From positions 2,852,001 to 2,916,000 of the forward strand of contig NZ_CP062008.1 in the NCBI RefSeq assembly GCF_005670685.2: a stretch of 64,000 nucleotides of DNA, in the 5' to 3' direction. Positions within the stretch are counted from its first letter, which is position 1. The number at the start of each line of letters is the position of its first letter. Shown one piece after another: positions 1 to 7,765 of the stretch. A program made the position numbers and the translations under genes. Under the pieces are notes generated by a model. That model worked only from the letters and a program-made list of their open reading frames with translations, did not search any database and was not told the origin of the DNA. The DNA comes from Mycolicibacterium mucogenicum DSM 44124. GTDB taxonomy: Bacteria; Actinomycetota; Actinomycetes; Mycobacteriales; Mycobacteriaceae.

Positions 1-1115
1 TCACCTGTGTCGCGGACGTCCGCGCGATCGCCGCGGCGTTGCCCGAGGTCCGGCCGACGGTGTGGGGCGGGGTGCCGCGCGTGTGGGAAAAGCTCAAGGC
101 CGCAGTCGAATTCGCGGTCGCCAATGAGCGCGATGAGATGAAGCGGGCGGCGCTGCAGTGGGCCCTGTCGATCGGCGCCAAGAAGGCCGCGGCGCTGCTC
201 GCGCACCAGCCGGTGCCCGACGAGATCGCCGCCGAGTGGGCCACCGCCGACGACCTGGTGCTGTCCAAACTGCGCGAACGACTGGGCCTGGACCAGGTGC
301 GGTGGGCGGTTTCCGGCGCGGCGCCGATCCCGGTGCAGACCCTCGGTTTCTTCGTCGGACTCGGGCTCCCGATGACCGAGCTGTGGGGTATGTCGGAGCT
401 GAGTTGTGTTGCCACGGTGAGTCATCCGCGCGACACCAAACTCGGTACCGTCGGCAGGCCCCTGCCCGGAGTCGAATGCCGGCTGGCCGATGACGGCGAG
501 CTGCTGGTGCGGGCGCCGCTGGTCATGAAGGGTTACCGGAAAGAACCGGCCAAGACGGCCGAGGCGCTCGACGCGGACGGCTGGTTGCACACCGGCGACG
601 TCGCCCAGATCGACGACGAGGGTTACCTGACCATCGTCGACCGCAAGAAGGAACTGATCATCAACGCGGCCGGCAAGAACATGTCGCCCGCCAACATCGA
701 GAAATCCATCAAGGCCGCGTGCCCGCTGATCGGCGTGGTGATGGCCATCGGCGACGCGCGGCCGTACAACACCGCGCTCATCGTGCTCGACGCCGAGTCC
801 GCCGGCCCCTATGCCGCGCAGCGTGGACTCGCCGACGCGTCACCCGAGGCGCTGGCCGCCGACTCCGAACTGATCGCGCAGATCGCCGCCGGTGTGGCCC
901 AGGGCAATACCGAGTTGTCGCGCGTCGAGCAGATCAAGCGGTTCTCGGTGTTGCCGACGTTCTGGGAGCCCGGGGGAGACGAGATCACGTTGACCATGAA
1001 GCTCAAGCGGCGTCCCGTCGTCGAGAAGTACGCCGCCGAGATCGAGGCCCTCTACGCGGCGGACCCGGGTCCGACCGTCCATGAACCGAAAGTGACTGCC
1101 GCCGCGGCGAATTAA
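1..1115 (+). CDS. Long-chain acyl-CoA synthetase (FadD-type), 3' part
   Basis: ATP-dependent fatty acid:CoA ligase of the AMP-binding (ANL) superfamily. The frame is open at the left edge of the window (in-frame codons run from base 3), so only the C-terminal part, about 370 residues, is present. Visible motifs, counted from the TTG codon at 39, are the LWGMSELS adenylate-binding motif near residue 115, the HTGDVAQID hinge-region motif near 187 and the DRKKELIINAAGKN motif near 204, which supplies the C-terminal-domain lysine region. This pattern fits long-chain FadD15/FadD11-like enzymes rather than short-chain ligases. The substrate cannot be read from this fragment. The gene ends at TAA, three bases before the stop of a convergent lipoprotein gene. 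Confidence 0.9.
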   Translation, partial: TCVADVRAIAAALPEVRPTVWGGVPRVWEKLKAAVEFAVANERDEMKRAALQWALSIGAKKAAALLAHQPVPDEIAAEWATADDLVLSKLRERLGLDQVRWAVSGAAPIPVQTLGFFVGLGLPMTELWGMSELSCVATVSHPRDTKLGTVGRPLPGVECRLADDGELLVRAPLVMKGYRKEPAKTAEALDADGWLHTGDVAQIDDEGYLTIVDRKKELIINAAGKNMSPANIEKSIKAACPLIGVVMAIGDARPYNTALIVLDAESAGPYAAQRGLADASPEALAADSELIAQIAAGVAQGNTELSRVEQIKRFSVLPTFWEPGGDEITLTMKLKRRPVVEKYAAEIEALYAADPGPTVHEPKVTAAAAN

Positions 1116-1118
1116 CCG

Positions 1119-1817
1119 TCAGGTCGTCGTGCAGGCGAACTTCAGTCCGACACCTTCGGGTGCCGGGAGCACCGGCGTCAGGCAGCCGAAGGTCTGAATG
1201 CCGGCGTCGCTGAACCGGACCGCGGTGCGGCGCGCGTAGTTCACGCAGACCGGCCCGGTGGCGTCGGCGCGGCACTGGTAGTCGCCGAACCGCAGGCTCT
1301 GCCCGTCTTTGAGCTTGGGGCCGCTGCCCTTGTTGAATCGTCCCGGATCTCCGTGCACCGAGCCGACTTCCGCTGTCGGCCCCTCGAAATCGACCCAGCC
1401 GCCCACCCAGTGGCCATAGGTGTCGGCCGGTTGCGGCGGCGGGGACTTCAGGTGCGTCAGGCATGCCAGCGTGCCGTTGAAACTCTTGTCGGTCATGCAG
1501 TTGGCGCCCGACGCCGTGGTGAACGCGATGTCGGTACCCAGATCTGTGGGCGTGCCGTCACGTCTCGCGGTGTGGAAGCCCGCCGGGTCGGCCGGGGTAC
1601 CGGCCTCCACCCAGGCGATCACATCGGCGACGGGTGCGCCCGCCGGCGGCGGCGTGGTGGGTGCGGCTTTCGGCGTCGGAGCCGGGGGACGACTCGATGG
1701 TGCGGTGGCCGACAGTGACGGCTCCGAGATCGCCACGCCGGGCCGTCCGTGCTGGTCCGACGTGGCGGCACAACCCGCAACCAGGGCACATGCCGCGAGG
1801 ACCACCGGAAGTCGCAT
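1119..1817 (-). CDS. Putative secreted lipoprotein, unknown function
   Basis: Predicted lipoprotein of 232 residues. Starting at the ATG at 1817, the N terminus is a short hydrophobic signal (MRLPVVLAACALVAGC) with lipobox LVAGC, so Cys16 would be lipidated after cleavage and the protein anchored on the outer face of the cytoplasmic membrane. A Pro/Ala/Thr-rich linker (about residues 35-65) leads to a globular domain with several cysteines that could form disulfides (for example ANCMTDK, LACLTH, YQCRADATGPVCVNY, FGCLTP). An upstream in-frame start at 1952 would bury the signal peptide and run into the divergent gene, so it was not chosen. No family was recognised. The gene is divergent from the carboxylesterase, with a 79-bp gap. 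Confidence 0.75.
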   Translation of the reverse strand: MRLPVVLAACALVAGCAATSDQHGRPGVAISEPSLSATAPSSRPPAPTPKAAPTTPPPAGAPVADVIAWVEAGTPADPAGFHTARRDGTPTDLGTDIAFTTASGANCMTDKSFNGTLACLTHLKSPPPQPADTYGHWVGGWVDFEGPTAEVGSVHGDPGRFNKGSGPKLKDGQSLRFGDYQCRADATGPVCVNYARRTAVRFSDAGIQTFGCLTPVLPAPEGVGLKFACTTT

Positions 1818-1896
1818 GCCCGCCAGGGTAACCGGCAGGGGTGCAACACGCGGCTCAGGCACCCCGGTGATTACAGATTTTCGATAGTGTCCATTT

Positions 1897-3408
1897 ATGC
1901 ACGAACGTACCGTCCGCGTGACGATCGACAGCGGAACCATCGAGGGCTTCACCCGCGACGGCGTGCACCGCTGGCGTTCCGTGCCCTACGCGCGGCCGCC
2001 GGTCGGCCCGTGGCGCTACCGGGCCCCGCAACCCGTGCAGCCCTGGCGCGGCGTGCGGTACTGCCATGGCTTCACCTACTGCGCGCCGCAGGACCGCAAA
2101 CACACGATGCTCAGTGTGGGCAAGTACCAGCCGATGGGCGAGGACTGCCTGACCCTCAACGTGGTGACGCCCGAGCAGCCCACCGGCGAGCCGCTGCCCG
2201 TGATGTTCTTCATCCACGGCGGCGGCTACATCCTCGGCAGTTCTGCCACCCCGATCTACGACGGGGCCGCACTCGCGCGGCGCGGCTGCATCTTCGTCTC
2301 GGCCAACTACCGGCTGGGCGCACTCGGCTGCTTCGATGTGTCGACCCTGGCCACCGCGGAGCATCCACTGGACGACAACCTGTTCCTGCGCGACCTGGTG
2401 GCGGCCCTGCAGTGGGTGCGGACCAACATCGCGGTGTTCGGCGGCGATCCGGACAACGTCACTATTTTCGGGGAGAGCGCCGGCGCCCATGCCGTGGCGA
2501 CGCTGCTCGCCGTGCCGCAGGCGAAAGGCCTTTTCCACCAAGCGATTGCCGAGAGTCCCGCCAGCGGCATGGTGCGTTCACCCGACGCTGCGGCCCAGTT
2601 CGCGAAGCAGTTCGCCGAGCAGCTGGGAGCCGGCGAGCGGGACGGCGCCGCCGCGCTGATGTCGGCGAGACCGGTTGAGCTGATGGCGGCGCTGGACCGC
2701 GTCATCCACGGGGCGGTGGCCGACATGCCGGGCGCCTTCCCGGCCGGGCCGGCGTGCGGAACCGAGTTCCTGCCCGAAGATCCGATTGTCGCGATGCGCG
2801 AGGGGCGGGCCCACCCGGTTCCGCTGATCGTGGGGAGCAACGCCGACGAGGGCCGCCTGTTCACCAAGTTCATGCAGCTGCTGCCCACCAACGAGGCCAT
2901 GATCGAACGCATCCTGGCCCATGTGCCGGCCGAGCAGCGCGCCCGGATCATCGGGGCCTATCCGGGTTACCCGCAATCGGCCGACGCCTGTATCAAGCTC
3001 GGCGGCGACTTCGCCTTCGGCACGGCGTCGTGGGAGATCGCCGGCGCGCACATGCACCACGCGCCCACCTACGCGTACCGGTACGACTACGCGCCGCCGG
3101 CGCTGCATTGGACGGGCCTCGGTGCCACGCACGCCACCGAACTACTGGCGGTCTTCGACGTGTACCGCACTCCGCTGGGTTCGCTGCTGACCGCCGCCAT
3201 GGACCGCAAGTCGGCGCTGCGGATCAGCAATGACGTGCAGAACCGGTGGCGCGCATTCGCCCGCACGGGCGTCCCGGGCGAGGACTGGCCACGGTACGAC
3301 GCCGACGACCGCGCCGTCCTCGTCTTCGACCGCAAGACGCGTGTCGAGTTCGACCCCCGCGCCGAGCAGCGTCAAGCCTGGGACGGCTTTTCACTGGTCC
3401 ACGGCTAG
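1897..3408 (+). CDS. Type B carboxylesterase (LipT-like)
   Basis: Carboxylesterase of the alpha/beta-hydrolase type B family, 503 residues, a normal length. The oxyanion-hole HGGG lies at residues 107-110, the nucleophile elbow GESAGA puts Ser194 in position, and the acid and base are likely Glu318 (SNADEG) and His412 (GATHATE). It resembles mycobacterial LipT. It should hydrolyse carboxylic esters, but the natural substrate is not evident. No clear signal peptide is seen, so a cytoplasmic location is likely. The TAG stop (3406-3408) sits inside the 6-bp target duplication of the following IS element, so the insertion preserved the reading frame exactly. Confidence 0.88.
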   Translation: MHERTVRVTIDSGTIEGFTRDGVHRWRSVPYARPPVGPWRYRAPQPVQPWRGVRYCHGFTYCAPQDRKHTMLSVGKYQPMGEDCLTLNVVTPEQPTGEPLPVMFFIHGGGYILGSSATPIYDGAALARRGCIFVSANYRLGALGCFDVSTLATAEHPLDDNLFLRDLVAALQWVRTNIAVFGGDPDNVTIFGESAGAHAVATLLAVPQAKGLFHQAIAESPASGMVRSPDAAAQFAKQFAEQLGAGERDGAAALMSARPVELMAALDRVIHGAVADMPGAFPAGPACGTEFLPEDPIVAMREGRAHPVPLIVGSNADEGRLFTKFMQLLPTNEAMIERILAHVPAEQRARIIGAYPGYPQSADACIKLGGDFAFGTASWEIAGAHMHHAPTYAYRYDYAPPALHWTGLGATHATELLAVFDVYRTPLGSLLTAAMDRKSALRISNDVQNRWRAFARTGVPGEDWPRYDADDRAVLVFDRKTRVEFDPRAEQRQAWDGFSLVHG

Positions 3409-3409
3409 G
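3404..3409. repeat. Target-site duplication, left copy (GCTAGG)
   Basis: GCTAGG directly precedes the left inverted repeat and is repeated at 4502-4507 directly after the right one. A 6-bp duplication is within the range known for IS481-family elements. The left copy contains the esterase stop codon. Confidence 0.9.
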
Positions 3410-3435
3410 TGTACTGACCACGGACGTTAGGTACG
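3410..3435 (+). repeat. Left terminal inverted repeat of the IS481-family element
   Basis: Starts TGTACTGACC and ends GTTAGGTACG. The reverse complement of 4476-4501 matches at 22 of 26 positions, with the first 10 bases identical. Confidence 0.9.
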
Positions 3436-3516
3436 GCGTGGCGTGGTGACATGAAGAAGACCTCCGAGTGAAGTGCGAGCTGTCGAGGAACGCACCAACT
3501 CATCTCGGAGGTCTTC

Positions 3517-4506
3517 ATGTCCCACCGTAATGCTCCTTTGTCCGATACCGGGCGTCTGCGCCTGGCTCGCTGCGTCGTGGAGGACGGTTGGCCGCTGCGG
3601 CGAGCTGCCGAGCGATTCCAGGTCGCGGTGAGCACGGCGGCTCGCTGGGCCGGCCGCTACCGCGAACTCGGCGCTGCCGGCATGAGCGATCGCAGCTCAC
3701 GACCGCACCACAGCCCCAACAGAACACCCACACGAACCGAGCGGCGCATCATCAAAGTCCGGGTCATCCGCCGCTGGGGACCGGCCCGCATCGCCTATCT
3801 GCTAGGACTACAGCCCTCCACCGTGCACCGCGTGCTGACTCGCTATGGTCTGGCCAAACTGCGGTGGCTTGACCGCCCCACCGGGCGGGTTGTTCGCCGG
3901 ATGGAATCAGCGGCATGCGGCGATCTGGTGCACGTCGATATCAAGAAACTAGGCAAGATCCCCGCCGGGGGCGGCTGGCGAAAGCTCGGCAAGGTATCGG
4001 GCAAGCGCAACTCCCGAGAAGACAAAACCGGTGGCGTCCGCGCCAAGAACGGCGACCCGGCCCGCGGGTATCACTACCTGCACACCGCGATCGATGCGCA
4101 CTCGAGGCTGGTCTACTCCGAATTGTTGACCGATGAACGCAAAGAAACCGCCGCAGCGTTCTGGCAGCGCGCCAACGCCTGGTTCAACGAGTGTGGTTTC
4201 ACGGTACAAAATGTGTTGACCGACAACGGATCCTGCTACCGGTCACACAAATTTCGTGATGCTCTGGGTGACATCAAGCACCGACGAACCCGCCCCTACC
4301 GTCCACAGACAAACGGCAAGGTCGAGCGTTTCCACCGCACGCTTGCCGACGAATGGGCCTACGCCCGGCTCTACCGCAGCGACGCCGAACGCTGCGCCGA
4401 GTTCCCGCGGTGGCTACACACCTACAATCACCATCGCGGCCACACAGCACTCAAAGGTCAACCACCCGCCAGCCGCGTACCTAACCTCTCAGGTCAGTAC
4501 AGCTAG
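3517..4506 (+). CDS. IS481-family DDE transposase
   Basis: Transposase of 329 residues. The N-terminal third holds helix-turn-helix regions (WPLRRAAERFQVAVSTAARW near residues 25-44 and a second near 90-110), which bind the element ends. The rve/DDE catalytic core has Asp141 (LVHVDIKK), Asp236 (VLTDNG) and Glu270 (GKVERFH), the expected triad, and the family signature HTYNHHRGH near the C terminus. The coding frame runs to the last base of the element without a stop. Codon AGC ends with two bases of the target duplication, and TAG (4504-4506) lies wholly inside it, so termination is supplied by host sequence. Confidence 0.93.
   Translation: MSHRNAPLSDTGRLRLARCVVEDGWPLRRAAERFQVAVSTAARWAGRYRELGAAGMSDRSSRPHHSPNRTPTRTERRIIKVRVIRRWGPARIAYLLGLQPSTVHRVLTRYGLAKLRWLDRPTGRVVRRMESAACGDLVHVDIKKLGKIPAGGGWRKLGKVSGKRNSREDKTGGVRAKNGDPARGYHYLHTAIDAHSRLVYSELLTDERKETAAAFWQRANAWFNECGFTVQNVLTDNGSCYRSHKFRDALGDIKHRRTRPYRPQTNGKVERFHRTLADEWAYARLYRSDAERCAEFPRWLHTYNHHRGHTALKGQPPASRVPNLSGQYS
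4476..4501 (-). repeat. Right terminal inverted repeat of the IS481-family element
   Basis: Read on the minus strand it starts TGTACTGACC and ends GTTAGGTACG, pairing with 3410-3435 with four mismatches in the middle. It also encodes the last residues of the transposase. Confidence 0.9.
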
Positions 4507-4507
4507 G
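4502..4507. repeat. Target-site duplication, right copy (GCTAGG)
   Basis: Second copy of the 6-bp duplication. Its TAG is read as the transposase stop codon. Confidence 0.9.
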
Positions 4508-4510
4508 CCG

Positions 4511-4984
4511 CTACTTCTTGACCACCTGGGTGCCGCCGGCAAGCTCGTCGTGCCGGCCCTGCTTGCAGGGGCTGGAGCTGATGGTGACGGCGATGAAGAT
4601 GTACGCGATGAACGCCAGCAGCCCGCCGACCCACGGGATGATCGGGAGCAGCGTGAACGAGTTGCGGATGGCCGACTGCTTGAAGTCGGGCTTGGCCATG
4701 CCGTGGGGCCCACGGACGCTCAGGCCCAGCACCATCTTGCCGGGTGTTGCGCCGGCCAGTGCCTCGAACAGCACGAAGTACAGGAAGGTGCCCAGCCCGG
4801 AGAACAGGCCGGTCACCATGACATCGGACATCGAGCCGATCGAGAAGGCACCGAAGAAGGCCAGCACTCCGACGATCAGTCCGTCGATGAACCGTGCGAA
4901 GAAACGGGGCAGCAGGTCACCGGGATGCACCGGGGTGGGTGCGCCGTAAGCGCCTGACGTTGGGTAGTTCTCGCCATAGGTCAT
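4511..4984 (-). CDS. RDD family membrane protein
   Basis: Small RDD-family integral membrane protein, 157 residues. After a short polar, Gly/Tyr/Pro-containing N terminus there are about three hydrophobic segments (residues about 32-50, 56-78 and 114-134). The first carries the conserved Arg and Asp (RFFARFIDGLIVG) and the loop GATPGKMVLGLSVRG between the second and third is typical of the family. RDD proteins are poorly characterised, and some members act as Na+(Li+)/H+ antiporters. The gene lies head to tail with the hydrolase gene upstream of it only if transcribed separately: they are on the same strand with the hydrolase (ending 4994) upstream by 9 bp, so co-transcription is likely. Confidence 0.85.
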   Translation of the reverse strand: MTYGENYPTSGAYGAPTPVHPGDLLPRFFARFIDGLIVGVLAFFGAFSIGSMSDVMVTGLFSGLGTFLYFVLFEALAGATPGKMVLGLSVRGPHGMAKPDFKQSAIRNSFTLLPIIPWVGGLLAFIAYIFIAVTISSSPCKQGRHDELAGGTQVVKK

Positions 4985-4993
4985 GGCGTCAAT

Positions 4994-5803
4994 TTACTGC
5001 CGATCGGCCAGCAATATCTGGCTTAGCCGCGTAGTCGTGGCCTGGCCGTCCGCATTGCCGCCGGCGCCGTTCAACGCGTTCATCACGGCCAGGGTGAAAC
5101 GTTGTCCGGGCCCGGCGAATCCGACGGTGTTGGTCACCCAGCCGCCCTGCTCGTCGGACCAGCCGTCCTTGTTGCCGGGCGCCATGTTCGGGCCGGCGCC
5201 CCAGACGCCCCACTGCTGGATCGGGTCGACGTTCTGCATGGCGCTCACGATCCAGGCGGTCTCGTTGGGCCGCAGCCGGGTCAGCATGTAGTTGACCATC
5301 TGGTCCAGATCATCGGTGGTCGACTTCTGAAAACCCCAGTAGGGGAACATGTCTCCGAATCCGCGTTGCGGTTGGACCCGCGTCATGCCGAAATGCGGGA
5401 AGTCGTTGTTGAAGATGGTGTGGTCGGGTCCGCCGTACCGCGTCCACAGTGTGTCGGCGGCGTCGTTGTCCGAGGTGTGCAGCATCTTGCCCATCAGCGC
5501 GATGTCGTTGTCGGTGAGCCGCAGGAGCCCGGCGCTCTGCCGCGCGAACAGGTCAACCACCATGCCGAGTTTGATGGTCGAGGCCGTCCAGACCATGTCT
5601 CCGGCATGCGAATTGCGGTACACCGCACCAGTTTTGCGGTCGCGCAGCACGTAGCCGACGGTGCCCGGTCGGGTCGCCAGGTAGGCGTCGGCCGCCGCGA
5701 CGCGTTGCTGCGCGTCGCAGGCGCCGGTACATTCGGCGCGCGCGGCGGGCAGTGCGGGCCCGGTCAAGAGCGTTGCGACCAGTGCCGCCCTCAGCAGTTT
5801 CAC
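4994..5803 (-). CDS. Secreted serine hydrolase with class A beta-lactamase/PBP-like fold
   Basis: Exported serine hydrolase of 269 residues. The GTG start at 5803 gives a clean Sec signal peptide (residues about 1-23, ending AARA), whereas a longer in-frame start would overlap the LysR gene. The active-site tetrad STIK is at residues 75-78 and an SDN triad at 111-113, the hallmark motifs of class A beta-lactamases. A classical KTG triad is not obvious, the closest region being KDGWSDEQGGW. Mycobacteria carry several such beta-lactamase-related proteins of unclear substrate, so real antibiotic hydrolysis should not be assumed. It lies just downstream of the LysR gene on the same strand (23-bp gap). 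Confidence 0.8.
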   Translation of the reverse strand: MKLLRAALVATLLTGPALPAARAECTGACDAQQRVAAADAYLATRPGTVGYVLRDRKTGAVYRNSHAGDMVWTASTIKLGMVVDLFARQSAGLLRLTDNDIALMGKMLHTSDNDAADTLWTRYGGPDHTIFNNDFPHFGMTRVQPQRGFGDMFPYWGFQKSTTDDLDQMVNYMLTRLRPNETAWIVSAMQNVDPIQQWGVWGAGPNMAPGNKDGWSDEQGGWVTNTVGFAGPGQRFTLAVMNALNGAGGNADGQATTTRLSQILLADRQ

Positions 5804-5826
5804 GCCGGTAGCCTCCCAGATCTCGG

Positions 5827-6756
5827 TCAATGTCGTTCGGTGCCGACGGCTTCTGGGCGCGGCCACGTCGGCAGGGGCACCGGGCCGTCGCCCGGTCGCA
5901 GCCGGTCGAGCACGGCCCGCAGCGGTGGCCAATTGGTGCGACCCTTGCGGGTGACGGCGTAGGCGGTGTGGATCACCGTCGGCCCGGCCAGCGGAACCAC
6001 CTTGATGCCTGCGCTCGTCGGCCGTTCCAGCGGCAGCAGTCCGACGCCGTATCCGGCGACGATGAGGTCCTCGACCAGTTCCAGGCTGTCGATCTGATGG
6101 GCGATGCGTGGGGTGAACCCGCTCAGCGCACCCAGCGTGCGGACGGCGTCCTCGTCAGCGGTGTTGCGGGAGTTGACGATCCAGGTCCGGTCCGCGTAGT
6201 CGGACAGCTCGGCGGGTCCGTGCGCTTCGTCGGCCGGCAGGCCCAGACCCCACGGAATCGACCACAGCGCAAAGCCTTCCAGCAGTGGGCTGGGGGAGGC
6301 CGGGGCCAGGTTGTAGTCGTAGGTCAGGGCCAGGTCCAGGTCGTCGTCGGTGAGCAGCGCGAATGCTTCGATGGGCTCGTATTCGCTGATGGCGACGTCG
6401 ATTCCGGGGTGTTCCCGGGTCAGTTCCGCCAGGATCGGCAGCAGCGAGACGCGGATCCCGGTGGCGAAGCCACCGATCCGCAGTGTGCCGACGGGTTCGG
6501 CGTCGGAATCGAGGTCCAGGCGCGCCGCGTCGACGGCGGCGAGAATGGTCACGGCATGATCGGCCAGGCGCTGCCCGGCGGGTGTCAGCCTGACTCGGCG
6601 GCCTTCCGGCTCGATCAGTTGCGTGCCGGTCTCCTTGGCGAGTGCCGCGATCTGTTGCGACACCGTCGACGTCGTCAGATTGAGGTTCTCGGCGACGGCC
6701 CGCATCGACCCCAGGCGCGACAGCGCCAGCAAGAGGCGCAGCCGTCGGGTGTCCAT
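5827..6756 (-). CDS. LysR-family transcriptional regulator
   Basis: LysR-type regulator, 309 residues from the ATG at 6756. Another in-frame start at 6795 would add 13 residues, but MDTRRLRLLLALS is the usual LysR beginning. The winged helix-turn-helix occupies about residues 1-60 (AVAENLNLTTSTVSQQIAALAKETG) and the effector-binding domain follows from about 85. The gene is divergent from the thioesterase-like gene at 6824, the usual arrangement for a LysR target. A TTATGAA half-site (6807-6813) in the 67-bp gap recurs as a perfect palindrome upstream of the exporter at 7766, which may also be a target. Confidence 0.88.
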   Translation of the reverse strand: MDTRRLRLLLALSRLGSMRAVAENLNLTTSTVSQQIAALAKETGTQLIEPEGRRVRLTPAGQRLADHAVTILAAVDAARLDLDSDAEPVGTLRIGGFATGIRVSLLPILAELTREHPGIDVAISEYEPIEAFALLTDDDLDLALTYDYNLAPASPSPLLEGFALWSIPWGLGLPADEAHGPAELSDYADRTWIVNSRNTADEDAVRTLGALSGFTPRIAHQIDSLELVEDLIVAGYGVGLLPLERPTSAGIKVVPLAGPTVIHTAYAVTRKGRTNWPPLRAVLDRLRPGDGPVPLPTWPRPEAVGTERH

Positions 6757-6823
6757 CCGACCATTGTCCAGGGAATCTGCACGATTCTGCGTCATCTGGC
6801 CCGAAGTTATGAATATTTAGCCA

Positions 6824-7663
6824 ATGTGCGACGATCCGAAAATGACCGCACGCCCAGCCCACTTCATCCCGATCGACGCCGATCGGGTCCAGCCGACCCG
6901 ATTCGCCCAGAGTCTGTGGGGTGAAGACCACCTCAACGGTCCGGCGGTGGTGGGGTTGGCCGCCCACGCGCTCGGGGCCGCGTTCGGACTGCCCGACTTT
7001 CTGCCGGCCCGGCTCACCGTCGACCTGTTCCGTGCCGCGCGCGGGGTGCCGACGACGACCGAGGTGAAGCTGGTCCGGGACGGGCGACGCGTCCGCAATT
7101 CCGAGTGCGACGTGGTGCAGGACGGCGTGATCGTCGCCCGGGCCACGCTGGTGCAGTATCGGCTCGCTGAGGCGCCCCCTGGTGAGGAGTGGTTCGGCGC
7201 AACCGATTTCGAGCCGCCCGCGGAGATCGATGGCGGCCTGGCGCCGTACATCAGCAGTGACGGTGTCGGCTGGACGCGGACCATCGCCGAGCACCAGAAC
7301 GCGGGTCGCAAGCGTTACGTCAACCAGCCCCTCGACGTCATCGAAGGCGAGACCAACACACCGTTCGTCCGGGCTGCCGTGGCGGCCGAGGGCACCAGCA
7401 TGGTCACGAATCTGGGGACCGCGGGCATCGGCTACATCAACGGCGACCTGACCGTGGCGTTGACGCGGCTGCCGCAGGACGACTGGGTCGGCGTGGAGGC
7501 CGAGACGCACTGGGCGGACCGCGGCATCGCGGTCGGTGCCACCACGTTGTACGACAGCGCCGGGCCCATCGGCACCGGTCTGACCACCGCGGTCAGCAAT
7601 CCCGCCGCTCAGATCGACTTCGGCCACAGCCGTTTCCCCGATCGGATCAGGCGGGAGCTGTAG
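6824..7663 (+). CDS. Acyl-CoA thioesterase-like protein (double hot-dog fold)
   Basis: Protein of 279 residues (273 if translation starts at the ATG at 6842). The N-terminal half resembles the TesB-like thioesterase family of actinobacteria: an N-terminal segment with HLNGPAVVGLAAHAL, then LPARLTVDLFRAARGVPTTTEVKLVRDGRRVRNSECDVVQDG, a pattern seen in acyl-CoA thioesterase hot-dog domains. The second half probably is a second hot-dog repeat. It would hydrolyse acyl-CoA thioesters in the cytoplasm, but the acyl chain preference is unknown. It is the likely LysR target because it is transcribed divergently from the regulator. Confidence 0.7.
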   Translation: MCDDPKMTARPAHFIPIDADRVQPTRFAQSLWGEDHLNGPAVVGLAAHALGAAFGLPDFLPARLTVDLFRAARGVPTTTEVKLVRDGRRVRNSECDVVQDGVIVARATLVQYRLAEAPPGEEWFGATDFEPPAEIDGGLAPYISSDGVGWTRTIAEHQNAGRKRYVNQPLDVIEGETNTPFVRAAVAAEGTSMVTNLGTAGIGYINGDLTVALTRLPQDDWVGVEAETHWADRGIAVGATTLYDSAGPIGTGLTTAVSNPAAQIDFGHSRFPDRIRREL

Positions 7664-7691
7664 CCGCGGCGGCCGTGCAGCAACGGCTTCA

Positions 7692-7706
7692 TTCATAAAT
7701 TATGAA
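7692..7706. promoter_or_regulatory. AT-rich palindrome, candidate LysR-type operator
   Basis: TTCATAAATTATGAA is a perfect 15-bp palindrome in a GC-rich genome, about 60 bp before the exporter start. Its half TTATGAA also occurs at 6807-6813 between the LysR gene and its divergent neighbour, hinting at a shared regulator. Function is inferred. Confidence 0.45.
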
Positions 7707-7765
7707 CGGTATATCCACGATTATCACGTGGACATGAACATTCCGGTTCCCGTTCAATACAACGC

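Larger units (their letters stand above)
3410..4501 (+). mobile_element. IS481-family insertion sequence, intact, 1092 bp
   Basis: A complete element bounded by 26-bp imperfect terminal inverted repeats (22 of 26 positions match) that begin TGTACTGACC, flanked by perfect GCTAGG duplications. It carries one transposase gene on the plus strand. Removing the element and one duplication restores a compact convergent junction in which the esterase stop lies three bases from the stop of the RDD-protein gene, so no host gene was broken. The perfect duplication and intact DDE transposase suggest recent insertion. Confidence 0.93.

Noticed and set aside
4994..5803. True class A beta-lactamase conferring resistance
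   Set aside because: STIK and SDN are present, but no clear KTG triad and several unusual segments; related proteins in mycobacteria often lack that activity.
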